Shown here piece by piece: positions 8,631 to 17,179 of a stretch of DNA of 36,068 nucleotides. Positions within the stretch are counted from its first letter, which is position 1; each line of letters opens with the position of its first letter. The stretch is from Gammaproteobacteria bacterium. GTDB taxonomy: Bacteria; Pseudomonadota; Gammaproteobacteria; Arenicellales; UBA868. The stretch spans positions 2,653-38,720 of the forward strand of contig WTHR01000098.1 in NCBI GenBank assembly GCA_011523045.1, given 5' to 3'. The position numbers and the translations under genes are program-made. Below the pieces are notes generated by a model. The model saw only the letters and a list, made by a program, of their open reading frames with translations. It had not been told where the DNA came from and made no database searches.

Positions 8631-11102
8631 TCAGCGACCAAAAGGGCGTAACCAAAGAATCAGCCTTGGCAGGAGGGTCAAGGAGGCCAGCAATGCCATT
8701 GCCATCCCAAGCGCGGTAAAGACGCCAAAGTAGATGGTCGGCAGAAAATTCGACAGCACCAATATGGAGAATCCCGCGATGATGGTAATGGCGGTGTAAA
8801 AAATGGCGCGCCCGATGTTGGCGTGACAGTAATGCAGCGTTTCTACATAGTCGCCAACCCGCCCGATCTCACTGCGAAAGCGATAGATGTAGTGGATACT
8901 GTTGTCCACCGCGATACCCAACGTGATCGAGGCAATCGTAATGGTCATCATATCCAGAGGAATCCGGGCCCAGCCCATCACGCCGAGGATGATTGCCGCC
9001 GCCAACAGATTGGGCGCAATCCCAATCACCGCGAGCCGCAAGGAACGGAACAGGATCAGCAGCATCAGGGCAATTCCCAACATCACCACACCGAGACTCA
9101 TGATCTGCGACGAAAAAAGACTCTGGAGCATGTTGTTGTAAAGCACGACGAGTCCTGATACCTGAAACGCCTCAGGCTCCAGATTCAACTCCTTCTCAAG
9201 ACCTGATTGAATCTCCTGAAGCAACACATTGCGCCGAAGATCGGGAAGGGAATCGCGGATACGGGCTGTCAGTCGCACCTCATCTCTTTCAATTGACACA
9301 TAGGGACTCAGCAGCGCGGCTTTAAGGTCGTCGGGCATCCTTTTATAGAGCACCGCAAGCTCAAAGGTATCGAACGGTGCCTTGCTGATCGACTCCCCGA
9401 CCCGAATCAGCGACGCCAGAGACAACACCTGTCCGACCCCGTAACGGCTCTCAAGAAAGTCATGCACCATTGATACCGTTTTTATCTTCCGCGGTGTAAA
9501 CCAGTAGTCCACCGGATCGCCCTGTGACACTGACCCCAACAGCAGCGCCAAGTCGTCATCAGATTCGTCTGTTGCGGCGATCTCGGGTTCTGGCTCAAAC
9601 CGCACAATAACGTCAAGCGGCGTGGTCCCGCCCAGTTCACGATCGATCAGTTTGAGTCCGCGATAAATCTCGGTGTCCTTGCCAAAATAGTTTATGAAAC
9701 TGTTCTCGACCTCAAGACGGGTAATCCCGATCCCGCCCAGGATCGCCAGAGCAAGCGATGTCGTGATGACAAGACGGCCCCGTTGCGCCGTAATCCGTGA
9801 CAGCGTTGCCGTAAATTTGAGTCCAGGAACTGATGCGCTTTCCCCTTTTTGTGCCGGACCCAAAACGGCAAGCAACGAGGGAAACAAAAGAAAGGACACG
9901 GCAAACGTCACCACGAGACCGAGCGACATCATCCAGCCGAAATCGATCACCGGCTTGATGCTGCTGAGTACGAGTGATCCAAACGCCAGAATGGTCGTCA
10001 ATGCTGTATACAGGCAGGGCCAGAACATTTTCTGCATGGTCATCAGCACCCGCTCCGGGTGCGCCATGTCGGGGTGATCCCGAACCAGCTGTCGGTGCCG
10101 AACGACAAGGTGCACATTCATCGACATGGTCAGAATCAGCATCAGCGAGATGAAGTTTGAGGAAATCACCGTTACCTGCCAGCCCGCAAGACCCAGCAGA
10201 CCCATCATGCTCAACCCGGCAAAGAAACAGCTCGCCAACGGCAGCACCACCCATCGAATTGCCCTGAAGACAATCGCCAACATGGCCACCAGAAACACAA
10301 ATACGCCCAAACCGAACGTCACCAGGTCGTTGCGGATAAAGGTGATCATGTCATCGGCGATCATCGATACCCCGCCGAGGACAAGAGACCCCGCATCGTG
10401 GTGGCGCTCCATGACCTCGCGCACAGCAACAATAGTGTCATGGCGCTTTTGGTTTAACTGGCGCTTTTGTAACTCATACTGCGCGTCCAGCTGGACAAAA
10501 CGCTGCTTCTCGTTCGATGTCGCCTTGCCCGCACTGATGCGCTGTGACATTCTGCGGCGCTCGCCCTGCAAAGCCTCGAACTCCGGTGCTTCGTCCAGAT
10601 TGAGCTGCAGAGCCGTGGTTCTCCCATCTGCACTCACGATCAGTTCGGAGAACACCGGGCTCGTCGTCAGTTCGTCACGAGCCTTGTCAAGATCAACTTC
10701 GCTGTCCCTCAACGTCCGGTAGTTGCCCGCCAGCTCAGTGAGCGATCCTTCTCCCTGTGCAAGCAGCGGCACATCAAGAAGAGAGACAACTGAACTGATC
10801 CCCGGCACTTCTTCAAGGTCAAGAGCGAGTTGGTCCACCTTCTTAAGCGTACTTGCAGCAAAGACCCCTTGCTCAGGCACAAGCGCGACCACAAGAAAAC
10901 TCTTGGATTGATAGCGCTCGGACAGTTCCCGAAAGACCTTGTAGTCCTCGTCATTCTCCAGCAGCAGAGAATCGGCAGAGGCGTCCAGCCTGAAGTCACG
11001 TGCATGCCAGCCGAGCACCATCAGCACCAGCAACAGGGCGATCAGTAACGGCCACGGCCGCAGTACAGCCCAGTGGTTGTAATGACGGGAAAACCAGTTC
11101 AT
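8631..11102 (-). CDS. RND/MMPL-superfamily exporter (SSD-like)
   Basis: This 823-residue inner-membrane protein has the duplicated RND layout: one N-terminal helix (about residues 15-32), a large periplasmic loop, five further helices ending near 410, then a second copy with a lone helix near 440, a loop and five helices at the C terminus. The long coiled segment around residues 185-220 is part of the first loop. It is of the MMPL/hopanoid-exporter-like type, which moves lipids or lipid-linked compounds using the proton gradient. It is not an AcrB-type drug pump, and I see no membrane-fusion partner. It starts at ATG 11102, sharing one base with the stop of the DUF72 gene (TGATG), and precedes mlaC. 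I infer a lipid-transport pair with MlaC, by analogy to HpnN. Confidence 0.85.
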   Translation of the reverse strand: MNWFSRHYNHWAVLRPWPLLIALLLVLMVLGWHARDFRLDASADSLLLENDEDYKVFRELSERYQSKSFLVVALVPEQGVFAASTLKKVDQLALDLEEVPGISSVVSLLDVPLLAQGEGSLTELAGNYRTLRDSEVDLDKARDELTTSPVFSELIVSADGRTTALQLNLDEAPEFEALQGERRRMSQRISAGKATSNEKQRFVQLDAQYELQKRQLNQKRHDTIVAVREVMERHHDAGSLVLGGVSMIADDMITFIRNDLVTFGLGVFVFLVAMLAIVFRAIRWVVLPLASCFFAGLSMMGLLGLAGWQVTVISSNFISLMLILTMSMNVHLVVRHRQLVRDHPDMAHPERVLMTMQKMFWPCLYTALTTILAFGSLVLSSIKPVIDFGWMMSLGLVVTFAVSFLLFPSLLAVLGPAQKGESASVPGLKFTATLSRITAQRGRLVITTSLALAILGGIGITRLEVENSFINYFGKDTEIYRGLKLIDRELGGTTPLDVIVRFEPEPEIAATDESDDDLALLLGSVSQGDPVDYWFTPRKIKTVSMVHDFLESRYGVGQVLSLASLIRVGESISKAPFDTFELAVLYKRMPDDLKAALLSPYVSIERDEVRLTARIRDSLPDLRRNVLLQEIQSGLEKELNLEPEAFQVSGLVVLYNNMLQSLFSSQIMSLGVVMLGIALMLLILFRSLRLAVIGIAPNLLAAAIILGVMGWARIPLDMMTITIASITLGIAVDNSIHYIYRFRSEIGRVGDYVETLHYCHANIGRAIFYTAITIIAGFSILVLSNFLPTIYFGVFTALGMAMALLASLTLLPRLILWLRPFGR

Positions 11103-11755
11103 CAGGCGTCCAGCAGATCCGCCACCGTGCGTGCTTTCACAGCGTGATCAAAAGCGCGTTCCGGGTCAGTAAAAATCAGTGCACCGCTATCCGTATTCAA
11201 TTGCTGCATGGTTTCTATTACCGTACGCACTCCGATGAGGTTCCCATCCGCTTGGCAGACGATAGTGTAAGGGCTATCTGCAGAGGCGACGTCTTCACAA
11301 GAATCAAAACACCCGCCAAAACCGGCCGGCAATGCCTGTGCCGGACACCCCCTCAGGCACACGGGGACTCCCGATATCTCCGACGCGATCTCCCCAAGAA
11401 AACCTTTTTCAGCAATCGGGCCAGCCTTTACATCGACCACGAACGCATCCAATTGGTGGCCAAAAGCCTTTGCCATTGCCTTGATCCTAGACAACTGTTT
11501 TGGATCAGTCTCAGGATATGCTGAGGCGCTCCCTATCTCAACAATAAACCGAAAATCAGGATCCGTATCCTCGATCCAAACGGCGATCTCATCCAGGCTG
11601 ATCGTATGGAGCCGGTCAGCCGGCACCCAAACACTGCGCAGATGGTTTGCGTACCAGGACAACTGCCACTCTTTCGGCAGGTCGGCATCATAAAAAGTTC
11701 CCTGCCACGCTTCGTGGCGCCAGCCGCGTGTCCCAATTCTCAACGGGTGTTGCAT
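11102..11755 (-). CDS. DUF72 (YecE-like) family protein
   Basis: This 217-residue protein opens with the DUF72 signature: R-I-G-T-R-G-W-R-H-E-A-W-Q-G-T-F-Y followed by a P-x-x-W-x-L-x-Y-Y/W-A pattern. The family has a TIM-barrel-like fold and no firmly established reaction. The protein is a little short for the family, and the middle region carries several cysteines (C-L-R-G-C-P and C-F-D-S-C) that are not part of the classic motif. There is no signal peptide. The gene is translationally coupled to the RND exporter and diverges from kdsD across a 101-base promoter region. Confidence 0.7.
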   Translation of the reverse strand: MQHPLRIGTRGWRHEAWQGTFYDADLPKEWQLSWYANHLRSVWVPADRLHTISLDEIAVWIEDTDPDFRFIVEIGSASAYPETDPKQLSRIKAMAKAFGHQLDAFVVDVKAGPIAEKGFLGEIASEISGVPVCLRGCPAQALPAGFGGCFDSCEDVASADSPYTIVCQADGNLIGVRTVIETMQQLNTDSGALIFTDPERAFDHAVKARTVADLLDA

Positions 11756-11856
11756 GCTCTGAACCCGACAGTATCGACAAAAGCCTTTCCTTTAGAATAA
11801 CCCGCATTGTGCCAGTAACCGTGCACGGATCCTGAGATTCATAACGTGGTTTCAAT

Positions 11857-12828
11857 ATGACGGAATCTGCCTTTTTAGTCGACGCGCGAGCCGTTATTGC
11901 CTGCGAAGGTGAAGCGCTTTCAACACTGGGCGCACGCCTTGACCTGCGGTTTGTTGAGGCCTGCGAGGCCCTGATGGCGTGCACTGGGCGCGTGATCGTC
12001 ACCGGAATGGGGAAATCCGGGCACATTGGCAGCAAAATCGCAGCGACCCTGGCCAGCACCGGCACGCCGGCATTTTTTGTACACCCCGGCGAAGCCAGTC
12101 ATGGAGATCTTGGCATGATTACCCCGGGGGACCTGGTTCTGGCGATCTCCAATTCCGGCGAGACGCCGGAAATCCTCACCATCCTGCCGATTATCAAACG
12201 GATGGGAAACACGCTTTTGGCGCTCACGGGCGACGATGGATCATCGATCGCAGGGGCAGCAGATATCAGTCTTGATATCAGTGTTGAGCGTGAAGCCTGC
12301 CCCCACAATCTCGCGCCGACCGCCAGCACGACTGCCACATTAGCGATGGGCGACGCCCTGGCCATCGCTGTTCTCAAGGCGCGCAACTTCGGTGCCGAAG
12401 ACTTCGCGCGCTCTCACCCCGGCGGCGCTCTCGGCCGACGCCTGCTGGTGCATGTAAAAGACCTGATGCATACCGGCGAAACTCTGCCGCTCGTCTCGCC
12501 CGAGGCATCACTCACGGACGCGCTGGCGGAGATGTCGGCCAAGCATCTCGGCATGGTGGGCGTCGTGGATAACGAGGGACTGTTGGTTGGGATCTATACC
12601 GATGGTGACTTACGCCGCACGCTCAACCAGGGTACCGATATCACCGCCTGCCGCATCGATAACGTGATGGTTCGCTCACCCCGCACTATCGCGCCCGATA
12701 CCCTCGCTGCAGAAGCTGTAGAGATGATGCAGCGACACTCCATTAACGGCTTGTTTGCCGTGGATGAGGGCGGGCGCCCCGTTGGGGCGCTGAACGCGCT
12801 GGACCTGATACGCGCCGGCGTCTTCTGA
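11857..12828 (+). CDS. kdsD: D-arabinose 5-phosphate isomerase
   Basis: KdsD isomerises ribulose 5-phosphate to arabinose 5-phosphate, the first step to Kdo of LPS. The 323-residue protein has an N-terminal SIS sugar-isomerase domain (about 35-185) with G-M-G-K-S-G-H-I-G-x-K and I-S-N-S-G-E-T, the catalytic H-P-G-G-A-L-G motif near 188, and two C-terminal CBS domains (about 205-323). It leads the plus-strand lpt/rpoN block. The phosphatase gene kdsC, which usually comes next, is absent here. The ATG at 11857 lacks a strong ribosome-binding site. Confidence 0.96.
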   Translation: MTESAFLVDARAVIACEGEALSTLGARLDLRFVEACEALMACTGRVIVTGMGKSGHIGSKIAATLASTGTPAFFVHPGEASHGDLGMITPGDLVLAISNSGETPEILTILPIIKRMGNTLLALTGDDGSSIAGAADISLDISVEREACPHNLAPTASTTATLAMGDALAIAVLKARNFGAEDFARSHPGGALGRRLLVHVKDLMHTGETLPLVSPEASLTDALAEMSAKHLGMVGVVDNEGLLVGIYTDGDLRRTLNQGTDITACRIDNVMVRSPRTIAPDTLAAEAVEMMQRHSINGLFAVDEGGRPVGALNALDLIRAGVF

Positions 12829-12834
12829 AACCTC

Positions 12835-13275
12835 GTGCGGGCGCAACTTGAAAGGCTGGTCCTGGTCGGCGTGCTTGGCGCCATGGCAGGCCTCGGCATC
12901 TGGATGCAGGTCAACCTGCTGGAACCTGCCGAGAACAAAGCTGAGGCGCCGCTAACCAATGAGCCCGACTATTACATCCAGAATTTCACAGCGACCGGTC
13001 GGGATGAAGCCGGAGTCATCTATGTTCTTAAAGCGGAACGTCTGGCGCACTTTCCCATCGACAATACCGCTCTCCTTGATAAACCACATCTCGTGCAGTA
13101 TCAGGAGGGCAAACCGGCACGACAGACCACCAGTGAATCCGGTTGGATGTCCGGTGACGGGTCTGAGGTCCTGCTGACGGGCAACGTTGAAGTCACCCAA
13201 TTTCGAACTGATGCAGATCCGGGGAGCGTCACCCGCACCCAGCGTCTCAGTGTCCGATTGGATCGGGGCAGCTAG
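12835..13275 (+). CDS. lptC: LptC, C-terminally short
   Basis: LptC is the membrane-anchored periplasmic partner of the LptB2FG LPS extractor and passes LPS to LptA. This 146-residue protein has an N-terminal membrane helix (about residues 8-24) and the first part of the LptC beta-jellyroll, with the I-Q-N-F-T-A-T pattern and a G-N-V-E-V strand. Usual LptC is about 190 residues; this one stops just after the strand containing T-R-T-Q-R-L-S-V. It therefore lacks about 40-45 C-terminal residues. Only 37 bases separate the stop from lptA, so a frameshift cannot hide the missing part. The start is GTG at 12835, six bases after the kdsD stop. Confidence 0.82.
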   Translation: MRAQLERLVLVGVLGAMAGLGIWMQVNLLEPAENKAEAPLTNEPDYYIQNFTATGRDEAGVIYVLKAERLAHFPIDNTALLDKPHLVQYQEGKPARQTTSESGWMSGDGSEVLLTGNVEVTQFRTDADPGSVTRTQRLSVRLDRGS

Positions 13276-13277
13276 GT

Positions 13278-13295
13278 CCGGGCAGGCAAGCCCGG
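13278..13295 (+). other. GC-rich hairpin between lptC and lptA
   Basis: The arms CCGGGC (13278-13283) and GCCCGG (13290-13295) are perfect complements with a six-base loop. No T run follows, so it is not a standard terminator. It could stabilise or attenuate the transcript before lptA. The stem is short and the role is uncertain. Confidence 0.4.
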
Positions 13296-13312
13296 TTTGC
13301 TAAAATTCCGTC

Positions 13313-14365
13313 ATGATTCGAAAACTCCTCGCCGCCTTCTCACTCTTATTTCTGTTTGCTCAAAACGCTGTTGCGCTCGAGTCAGATCGCAACCAGAGCG
13401 TACTCGTCGAAGCTGACGAAGTGGAGATGGACTTTTCCAGTGGTACCCGAATCTACCGGGGCAACGTGTCAGTGCGCCAAGGGACCATACGCATCATTGC
13501 CGATCAGATCGAACTGATCTACAAGGGTGAACAACTGGATCACGGTATTGCTACCGGTAATCCGGCCGTCTTCCGACAGCGGCCGGACGGAAAAGACCAC
13601 GATGTCATCGGGACCGGCCGCCGAATCGAACTCGACGAGATCCAGAACATTGTCACCTTTATTGGTGATGCCCGACTCCGACAGGACCGTGACGCAATAG
13701 AGGGTGAGCGGATTGTCTACGACATGGCCCGTGACCGGATGATCGTGCGCGGGGGAGATGCGTCACCCACTCGCACCACACGGGCAGGTGAAGATTCCGA
13801 TACCGCGCTTCCCACACAGGATGGGGAACGCCCGAAAATGGTCCTACAGCCCGACGCATTGGGTAATGAGAGCACTGGAGCGAGCACACCCTCGACAACC
13901 CGTTCAACACCTTCGACATCCGAGCAGGCCTACGTAGGCGAAACCGGTGCTCCGGTTTTCGCCACCCAAAGTGTGACCGGCGCATCGCTTGGCACTTTAC
14001 CGGGCGGATTACCTGTGAGAGTGTTGCGTCTCGAAGACGGCTGGGCACAGGTGAATGCGCCTCACAGTGTACGCGTCTGGATCTACGGCAAATTTGTATC
14101 GGCCGATTCCGGCATAGCGACGGTGACGGGTTCGGCGGTCAGGCTGCGATCCATACCTTCCACCGATGCCTCATCTGTCGTCTTGGGCAAGGCTGCCAAA
14201 GGCCAGCGTGTACGGGTTCTTTCTGTGAGGGGAAAATGGAAAGAAATAGAGGCTTCTGCTGATCTCAAGGTATGGATTCCCTCGCCTCGAATTGAGGCCT
14301 CAGAGGATCCGAGCACCTGGGAGCGCGACTGGCGCGAATCTTCCTCCAAAGCGGCAGACGGTTAA
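13313..14365 (+). CDS. lptA: LptA with two C-terminal SH3b-like domains
   Basis: LptA forms the periplasmic bridge that carries LPS to the outer membrane. Residues 1-21 are a signal peptide. Residues about 27-150 are the OstA/LptA beta domain (for example D-E-V-E-M-D-F, Y-R-G-N-V-S-V-R-Q-G and a later G-D-A-R-L-R-Q strand). A Thr/Ser/Pro-rich linker (about 155-205) then leads to two bacterial SH3-like repeats, about 207-263 and 267-329. Each has a G-x-L-x-x-G-x-x-V-R-V-L-x-x-x-x-x-W pattern and ends in a V-W-I strand. Usual LptA is about 180 residues, so this 350-residue form is a fusion or extension. The frame is continuous with no internal stop. SH3b domains often bind peptidoglycan, which could anchor the bridge to the wall; that is inference. 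Confidence 0.88.
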   Translation: MIRKLLAAFSLLFLFAQNAVALESDRNQSVLVEADEVEMDFSSGTRIYRGNVSVRQGTIRIIADQIELIYKGEQLDHGIATGNPAVFRQRPDGKDHDVIGTGRRIELDEIQNIVTFIGDARLRQDRDAIEGERIVYDMARDRMIVRGGDASPTRTTRAGEDSDTALPTQDGERPKMVLQPDALGNESTGASTPSTTRSTPSTSEQAYVGETGAPVFATQSVTGASLGTLPGGLPVRVLRLEDGWAQVNAPHSVRVWIYGKFVSADSGIATVTGSAVRLRSIPSTDASSVVLGKAAKGQRVRVLSVRGKWKEIEASADLKVWIPSPRIEASEDPSTWERDWRESSSKAADG

Positions 14366-14404
14366 ACAGCCCCTCCCAACGCCATCGCGACGGGATCTCA
14401 ATCC

Positions 14405-15130
14405 ATGAGTTCACTTACCACCCAAGGCCTGGTCAAGCAGTTTGGCCGGGCAAAAGTTGTCGATAACGTTGATATCAGTGTCAGCGGCGGCGAAGTCGTT
14501 GGTCTGCTCGGTCCAAACGGCGCCGGGAAAACCACCTGCTTCTATATGATCTGCGGCCTCGTCCGGCGCGACCAGGGCAGCATCCTGCTCGATGGCGAAG
14601 ACATCAGTGGGCTCCCAATGCATCAGCGGGCTCGGAAGGGAATCGGATATCTGCCGCAGGAGCCCTCCATCTTCCGGCGCCTCACCGTACGGGATAACCT
14701 GCTCGCGGTGCTCGAAGCAGTCCCCGAACTTGATCGCGATGCCCGACAGGAGCGCGTTGATGAGATGCTGGAAAAATTCGGCATCACGCATAAGGCCTCT
14801 GACTATGGCTACAGCCTGTCGGGAGGTGAGCGCCGACGGGTGGAGATTGCGAGGGCAATTTCATTGCAACCCTCCTTTATGCTGCTGGATGAACCTTTTG
14901 CCGGCATTGATCCCATCTCCATCATCGACATTCAGAAACTGATTCAGGATCTCAAGGACATGCAGATCGGAGTGCTCATTACCGATCACAATGTGCGCGA
15001 GACGCTGGGCATCTGCGATCGCGCATATATCCTGACCCAGGGCAAAGTGCTGACGGAAGGCAGTGCGGAGCATATCCTGGCCCATGACGAGGTGCGGTCG
15101 GTCTATCTTGGCACCGGATTCCGGCTTTAA
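14405..15130 (+). CDS. lptB: LPS export ABC transporter ATPase LptB
   Basis: LptB is the cytoplasmic ATPase of the LptB2FG complex that extracts LPS from the inner membrane. The 241-residue length is normal. Walker A is G-P-N-G-A-G-K-T-T (36-44), the ABC signature is L-S-G-G-E-R-R-R-V-E, and Walker B runs into L-L-D-E-P-F-A-G-I-D-P, the characteristic LptB form. The switch histidine is in I-T-D-H-N-V-R-E. It lies 39 bases after lptA and just before rpoN, the conserved gammaproteobacterial order. lptF and lptG are not in this window. Confidence 0.97.
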   Translation: MSSLTTQGLVKQFGRAKVVDNVDISVSGGEVVGLLGPNGAGKTTCFYMICGLVRRDQGSILLDGEDISGLPMHQRARKGIGYLPQEPSIFRRLTVRDNLLAVLEAVPELDRDARQERVDEMLEKFGITHKASDYGYSLSGGERRRVEIARAISLQPSFMLLDEPFAGIDPISIIDIQKLIQDLKDMQIGVLITDHNVRETLGICDRAYILTQGKVLTEGSAEHILAHDEVRSVYLGTGFRL

Positions 15131-15150
15131 TTCATTGCGCGGGACCCAAG

Positions 15151-16605
15151 TTGAAACAGGCGCTTCATCTCCAGCAGGGTCAACGCCTGCAACTCAGTAC
15201 GCAACTGCAGCAATCGATTCGTCTGCTGCAGTTGTCACGTGAGGAAATTCGACAAGAGATCACCTCTGCCCTTGAGTCAAACCCCCTGCTGGAGGAAAGG
15301 GAGTCCGATGCCCTGCCCGACATGCCATCAGACGCTGACCTCGGGCCTCTCGCCGACTTGCTGACCGAACCTCAACAAGCCGACCGAACGTTTTCAGAGG
15401 ACGAGTGGCGCGATACGCCCGGTGTGGATCGGCACTGGGAGCACTCGAGATCCTTATCCTCGACTGGCCGCCCAACAGATGATACGGCCTATGATCAAGA
15501 GCCTCTATGGGAGAGCAAGCAGGACAGCCTGTCCGATATGCTGCTTGAAGGACTTTCGCTGCACAGGCTGAGCGACTCAGATCAACGCATTGCGCAAGCG
15601 CTTATCGGCTGCCTTGATGGAAGAGGCTATCTCACAGCCACCTATGATGAAGTCAGACAGGTCCTACGGCCTGAGATTGAAGCCGAAGACGATGAAATTG
15701 ATTCGATGCTCCATCTTGTGCAAAGCCTTTCCGACCCGGGCATTGGCGCAAGAGATCTGGCCGAATGCCTGACGCTGCAACTTAATGCCCTGCCCGAAGG
15801 CACCCCGGATCTGCAAAAGGCGCAAGAAGTTATTCACGAGCATTTCGCCCTGCTGAGTTCGCATCGCTATGAGACGCTCGCCGGCGAGCTCAATATCGAT
15901 GCTCCTGCCCTGGCCAAAGTACTTGAGCTGATCCAGTCACTGGATCCCAAGCCTGGTGAGCGGCTCGCTGCCCCCTTGACCCAGGCGGTGACGCCTGACG
16001 TCCTGGTTCATCGGCAAGACGATGCCTGGACAGTCAAACTCGAGCATGAAAGTGCCCGGGGTATCCGTATCAGTGATGACTACCAGCCGTATCTTGATGC
16101 TGAGGATCAGACAACCCGAAAATACCTCAAAGAGCACCTGCGTGAGGCACAGTGGTTCATCCGAAGTCTCCAGCAAAGGGATCAGACCATTCTCAGCGTT
16201 GCGGCCCAGATCGTCTCGGTACAAAGGGGCTTTATGGACGAAGGAGATAAGGCGCTGGTGCCGCTGACCCTCAAGGATATCGCGCAAGCGCTCGACCTCC
16301 ACGAATCCACCGTGTCGCGCGCTGTGGACCAAAAATACCTTCTCACGCCGCACGGACTGTTTCCGCTGAAGCATTTCTTCTCGACGGGGCTGGCCACTAC
16401 TTCGGGGTCACAGACCTCTTCCCGGGCAGCGCAGGCGAGGATCCGCAAAATGATAGAATCCGAGCCCCCGGTGAAGCCGATCAGCGACCGTCGACTGGCG
16501 GCGCAACTCGAAAAAGAAGGAATCTCGATCGCCCGGCGCACCGTGGCCAAATACCGCGAGCAGATGAATATTCCGCCAGCCAGTCAGAGAAAAAGCGTAA
16601 TCTAG
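15151..16605 (+). CDS. rpoN: RNA polymerase sigma-54 factor
   Basis: This 484-residue protein has the Gln- and Leu-rich N-terminal activator-contact region (L-Q-L-S-T-Q-L-Q-Q-S-I-R-L-L-Q-L-S), an acidic linker (about 50-120), the core-binding domain and the C-terminal RpoN box A-R-R-T-V-A-K-Y-R at 461-469, which reads the -24 promoter element. The start is TTG at 15151, 20 bases after lptB, and matches the normal N terminus. The gene continues directly into ptsN with a two-base gap; the usual hpf/yhbH between them is missing. Confidence 0.97.
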   Translation: MKQALHLQQGQRLQLSTQLQQSIRLLQLSREEIRQEITSALESNPLLEERESDALPDMPSDADLGPLADLLTEPQQADRTFSEDEWRDTPGVDRHWEHSRSLSSTGRPTDDTAYDQEPLWESKQDSLSDMLLEGLSLHRLSDSDQRIAQALIGCLDGRGYLTATYDEVRQVLRPEIEAEDDEIDSMLHLVQSLSDPGIGARDLAECLTLQLNALPEGTPDLQKAQEVIHEHFALLSSHRYETLAGELNIDAPALAKVLELIQSLDPKPGERLAAPLTQAVTPDVLVHRQDDAWTVKLEHESARGIRISDDYQPYLDAEDQTTRKYLKEHLREAQWFIRSLQQRDQTILSVAAQIVSVQRGFMDEGDKALVPLTLKDIAQALDLHESTVSRAVDQKYLLTPHGLFPLKHFFSTGLATTSGSQTSSRAAQARIRKMIESEPPVKPISDRRLAAQLEKEGISIARRTVAKYREQMNIPPASQRKSVI

Positions 16606-16607
16606 TT

Positions 16608-17090
16608 ATGACACAAGCGGCATTCACCAACGAAGTCGACGCATCGGGCCCGTTGCAGGGTCTGCTTATCCGGGAACGGGTCGCGGTCAGCGTTAAAGTC
16701 TCGAGCAAAAAACGCATGCTCGAAGAAATGGCTGAACTGCTTTCTCGACAACTTCCCGGGATGGATCAACACACCGTATTTTCGACCCTGACCGAACGCG
16801 AACGTCTCGGCAGCACTGGCATCGGACAGGGCGTCGCGCTGCCGCACGGGCGCCTGAACGGCATCCAGGAGCCGATCGCTGCTGCCCTGAAACTGCATCA
16901 GCCGCTGGATTTTGATGCGATAGATGATCTCCCGATTACCATGGTGATCGGTCTGCTGGTTCCCGCTGAAGCAACCGACCAGCACCTTCGCATATTAAGT
17001 GACCTCGCCGGCGCATTTTCTGACAGCAGTTTTCGACGTGCCGTTGGGGATGCCAGTGACGCGGATACCCTGTTCGGTCTCTTGACCTGA
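16608..17090 (+). CDS. ptsN: Nitrogen-type PTS EIIA protein
   Basis: EIIA-Ntr is the terminal acceptor of the nitrogen-related phosphotransferase relay and acts as a regulator by protein contacts, not as a sugar transporter. The 160-residue sequence has the fructose/mannitol-type EIIA fold, with phosphorylatable H80 in the pattern G-I-G-Q-G-V-A-L-P-H-G-R. It lies two bases after rpoN and 89 bases before rapZ. Its likely phosphate donor HPr and enzyme I are encoded two genes downstream. Confidence 0.95.
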   Translation: MTQAAFTNEVDASGPLQGLLIRERVAVSVKVSSKKRMLEEMAELLSRQLPGMDQHTVFSTLTERERLGSTGIGQGVALPHGRLNGIQEPIAAALKLHQPLDFDAIDDLPITMVIGLLVPAEATDQHLRILSDLAGAFSDSSFRRAVGDASDADTLFGLLT

Positions 17091-17179
17091 TTCAACCGAC
17101 CATAAGCCCGTGACGCTCGTACCGGCGAAGCACTGGCCCCAATCATCGCTTAACTGACCCAGCGCAAAACACGCCCACC

